A stretch of DNA of 64,000 bases, taken from CBDFKQ01 sp965248855. Its GTDB lineage: Bacteria; Bacteroidota; Bacteroidia; Cytophagales; 172606-1. The position numbers were made by a program, and so were the translations under genes. Shown here piece by piece: positions 61,217-64,000 of this stretch. The stretch lies in assembly GCA_965248855.1 (NCBI GenBank), contig CBDFKQ010000018.1:1-64000 (forward strand), in the 5' to 3' direction. The notes under the pieces were generated by a model. It made no database searches. It had not been told where the DNA came from and was given only the letters and a program-made list of their open reading frames with translations. The first letter of the stretch is position 1. Each line of letters begins with the position of its first letter.

Positions 61217-63853
61217 GTGAAACAGAAAAAAATAATAGAAACTGATATTGAAAAACCAACAACGGAAACGCCGTTGATGAAACAATACAATGTTTTTAAA
61301 GCTAAATACCCGGGTGCGCTTTTACTTTTCAGGGTTGGAGATTTTTATGAAACCTTTGGAGAAGATGCAATAAAGGCAAGTAAAATTTTAGATATTGTAC
61401 TTACTAAAAGGCATAACGGTGCCGGTACTAAAACAGAACTTGCCGGTTTCCCGCATCATGCATTAGAAACATATTTATCAAAATTAGTAAGAGCCGGTGA
61501 ACGGGTGGCGATTTGTGATCAATTGGAAGATCCTAAATTCTCTAAAGGAATTGTAAAGCGAGGGGTAACGGAGGTTGTAACTCCCGGTGTTTCATTTAGA
61601 GACAACACGCTGGAAGTTAAAAAGAATAATTATTTAGCGGCGGTTCATATCACTATCGAAAAATGTGGAATTGCCTTTTTAGATGTGAGTACGGGTGAAT
61701 TTTTTACTTCACAAGGTGATTTAAATTATATTGATAAGCTGGTTCAAAGTTTTAACCCGGCTGAAATTTTATTTTGTAAAAAAGAAAAAGAAACATTTCA
61801 AAATCAGTTTGGCGATAAGCATGCCACTTTTAGTTTGGATGAATGGGTATTTCAATATGAATTCGCTCACGAAAAACTCAAAAATCATTTTCAAACTGCC
61901 AACTTAAAAGGGTTTGGTATAGACTTATTAACATTCGGAATTACGGCTGCAGGAGCTATACTTCAATATCTTGAAAATAACGAACATAAATTCCTTCGTC
62001 ATATATCTAACATCTCCCGCTTAGAGGCTGATAATTATGTATGGTTAGATAAATTTACTATTCGCAATCTCGAACTTGTATTTGCACAACAAGAAGGCGG
62101 TGTGCCGCTTATCCAAATATTAGATCAAACAGTTACTCCGATGGGAGCGAGGTTGATGAAAAAATGGATTGTGCTGCCTTTGAAAGAAAAATTATTAATT
62201 GACAGGAGATTAGAAATTGTATCGTTTTTTGTTAAAAAAGCGGATGTGATGGATGAATTGCTAGATCACTTGGAGCAAATCGGCGATTTAGAAAGATTAA
62301 TTTCAAAAGTGGCTGCTCTGCGCATTAATCCGCGTGAAATGCAAAATTTAAAAAGGTCGCTTGATCATATCTCACCAATTAAAGAAATTATTTCAAAGGC
62401 AGCCAATAATCAACATTTATTAAGGATAATTGAACAATTGAATGACTGTAAATTATTAATTGAAAAAATAAGTGTTGAATTGCAGGAAGATCCTTCGGTT
62501 TTAATCAGTCAGGGAGGCATAATTAATATTGGGGTTAATGACGAACTTGATGAATTAAAACAAATTGGTGAGACAGGGAAAGATTTTCTATTAAAACTTC
62601 AACAGGATGAAATTCAAAATACAGGTATCACATCGCTCAAAGTAGCTTTTAACAGGATACATGGTTATTATTTAGAAGTGCCAAATACACATAAAAGTAA
62701 AGTACCAACCAATTGGATCCGTAAACAAACTTTGGTTGGGGCTGAAAGATATATCACTGAAGAGTTAAAAGTTTATGAAGAGAAAATTTTAAATGCTGAA
62801 GAGAAAATTTTTGCCATTGAGCAAAGGTTATTTAATGATTTGGTTCTCACTACATCTGAATATGTTGCTCCTATCCAACAAAATGCACAAATACTCGGCC
62901 AGCTTGATTGTTTGCTTTCGTTTGCAAAAACGGCGATAAAAAACAAATATGTACAGCCAACAATTGATGATTCACATGTGATTGACTTGAAAGACGGTCG
63001 CCATCCTGTAATTGAAAGATTAATGTCAGTTGGTGAAGAATATATACCTAATGATATTTTTCTTGATAATGAGGAACAACAAATCATGATTATAACCGGC
63101 CCGAACATGGCCGGTAAATCTGCTTTGTTGCGACAAACAGCGTTAATTGTTTTGATGGCACAAATGGGAAGTTTCGTTCCTGCAAAATCGGCAAAAATCG
63201 GGATCATTGATAAAGTTTTTACAAGAGTGGGGGCTTCTGATAATTTATCGAGAGGTGAAAGTACTTTTATGGTTGAAATGACCGAGACAGCAAGTATTTT
63301 AAATAACTTAAGTGATAGAAGTTTGGTATTGATGGATGAAATAGGAAGAGGTACAAGTACTTATGATGGAATTTCAATTGCCTGGGCGATTGTAGAATTC
63401 CTACATAATCATCCAAAAAGCAAAGCAAAAACATTATTTGCCACTCATTATCACGAATTAAATCAGTTGGAAGAAATGCTGCCTCGCATAAGAAATTACA
63501 ATGTAGCAGTTAAAGAACTCGGTAATAAAGTAATCTTTTTGCGGAAATTAAAAAAAGGAGGCAGCGAACATAGCTTTGGTATACATGTAGCTCAAATGGC
63601 CGGAATGCCACAAAATATAGTGCTGCGGGCTAACAATATTATGCATCACCTCGAAAAAGATAAAATAAATAAAAACAGTAAGCAAAAATTTCAACAAATA
63701 CCACAATCAGGTTATCAATTACAAGTTTTCGAAGCCGCAGACCCATCTATGGAGATTGTAAAAGATTTAATTTCAAAAGTGGATATCAATTCAATATCTC
63801 CAATTGAAGCTTTACTAAAATTAAATGAAGTGGTGATTGCTTTGAAGAAATAA
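61217..63853 (+). CDS. mutS: DNA mismatch-repair protein MutS
   Basis: 878 residues, GTG start (no nearby ATG fits the family start). The mismatch-binding domain carries FRVGDFYETFGEDA near 40-53 with the Phe-x-Glu wedge; connector, lever and clamp follow; the ATPase has Walker A GPNMAGKS near 630, the ST-motif RGESTFMVEMTE, Walker B LVLMDEIGRGTSTYDG and ATHYHELNQL. Length is normal. Its C-terminal helix-turn-helix dimerisation domain is present. Binds mismatches and recruits MutL. Confidence 0.97.
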   Translation: MKQKKIIETDIEKPTTETPLMKQYNVFKAKYPGALLLFRVGDFYETFGEDAIKASKILDIVLTKRHNGAGTKTELAGFPHHALETYLSKLVRAGERVAICDQLEDPKFSKGIVKRGVTEVVTPGVSFRDNTLEVKKNNYLAAVHITIEKCGIAFLDVSTGEFFTSQGDLNYIDKLVQSFNPAEILFCKKEKETFQNQFGDKHATFSLDEWVFQYEFAHEKLKNHFQTANLKGFGIDLLTFGITAAGAILQYLENNEHKFLRHISNISRLEADNYVWLDKFTIRNLELVFAQQEGGVPLIQILDQTVTPMGARLMKKWIVLPLKEKLLIDRRLEIVSFFVKKADVMDELLDHLEQIGDLERLISKVAALRINPREMQNLKRSLDHISPIKEIISKAANNQHLLRIIEQLNDCKLLIEKISVELQEDPSVLISQGGIINIGVNDELDELKQIGETGKDFLLKLQQDEIQNTGITSLKVAFNRIHGYYLEVPNTHKSKVPTNWIRKQTLVGAERYITEELKVYEEKILNAEEKIFAIEQRLFNDLVLTTSEYVAPIQQNAQILGQLDCLLSFAKTAIKNKYVQPTIDDSHVIDLKDGRHPVIERLMSVGEEYIPNDIFLDNEEQQIMIITGPNMAGKSALLRQTALIVLMAQMGSFVPAKSAKIGIIDKVFTRVGASDNLSRGESTFMVEMTETASILNNLSDRSLVLMDEIGRGTSTYDGISIAWAIVEFLHNHPKSKAKTLFATHYHELNQLEEMLPRIRNYNVAVKELGNKVIFLRKLKKGGSEHSFGIHVAQMAGMPQNIVLRANNIMHHLEKDKINKNSKQKFQQIPQSGYQLQVFEAADPSMEIVKDLISKVDINSISPIEALLKLNEVVIALKK

Positions 63854-63875
63854 ATAAAAATTATTTTTTCTAAAA

Positions 63876-63909
63876 TTATGAATTTATCAATATTAATAAA
63901 TTCATAAAT
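63876..63909 (+). repeat. AT palindromic motif, copy m
   Basis: TTATGAATTTAT-CAATATTA-ATAAATTCATAA: perfect 12-bp arms around 8 bases, just after mutS. Confidence 0.8.
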
Positions 63910-64000
63910 TAGTTTTTTGATTCAGCTTTTAATAAAGCCAAAATAACAGGCAAGTTTTAAATTTCAAATCCGGAGATTTGATAACGCCAAGACGTAGTCG

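Noticed and set aside
1..64000. tRNA or rRNA genes
   Set aside because: No cloverleaf with a TTCGA-type T arm and no conserved rRNA segments were recognised on either strand.

Overview
The window is a low-GC (about one third G+C by eye) stretch of a Bacteroidota chromosome. Support comes from a type IX secretion (gliding-motility type) C-terminal sorting domain at 50.3-52.6 kb, TonB-family and outer-membrane barrel proteins, a large PASTA-bearing FtsI, Bacteroidota-type promoter elements (TAnnTTTG near -7, TTG near -33) and many secreted proteins with signal peptides ending in AQ or GQ. The order is not certain; a Chitinophagales/Sphingobacteriales-like free-living bacterium fits best.

Layout. 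0-7.5 kb: small stress and enzyme genes (Dabb, a broken cupin, ArfB, DUF2007, PaiB, DUF1203), then nrdA, preceded by a gene-less stretch with DnaA boxes. 7.5-32.4 kb is the accessory part: an O-antigen-ligase-like membrane protein, a broken transglutaminase lipoprotein, a glycine-rich secreted JAB-like protein with a downstream partner, a broken GH2 glycosidase, a TonB-like protein between two copies of a hairpin element, a decayed SDR / 2OG-oxygenase / Ada-domain operon, SDR plus AraC, a Fic protein, a GH31 glycosidase, a biotinyl carrier protein and an IS110 transposon. Its intergenic spaces hold several families of short repeats and gene relics (rubredoxin, response regulator, others). 32.4-64 kb is mostly ordinary core genome: rsmH-ftsL-ftsI with a spermidine-synthase-like gene, an inward-rectifier K+ channel, purK, a NOP2/RsmB methyltransferase, lspA, maf, pth, a PrnB homologue, an FKBP, an L,D-transpeptidase, ftsK, a T9SS cargo protein, a DinB-fold protein, purM, an aspartic protease, two barrels, an acyl-CoA synthetase, recX, a TrmH-type methylase and mutS.

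Three observations stand out. First, a roughly 34-bp AT-rich, partly palindromic motif occurs at 13 or more mostly intergenic places from 7.5 kb to the end of the window, in both orientations and independent of gene direction. Second, the IS110 element carries, upstream of its transposase, two adjacent stem-loops with large internal loops that look like a bridge RNA. Third, at least seven genes carry a single disabling lesion (frameshift or in-frame TAA), all in dispensable genes, while nrdA, ftsI, ftsK, purK, purM and mutS are intact; one three-gene operon has a lesion in every gene. A stand-alone PrnB (pyrrolnitrin pathway) homologue at 42.5-43.6 kb is the most unexpected enzyme. No tRNA, rRNA or CRISPR array was seen.
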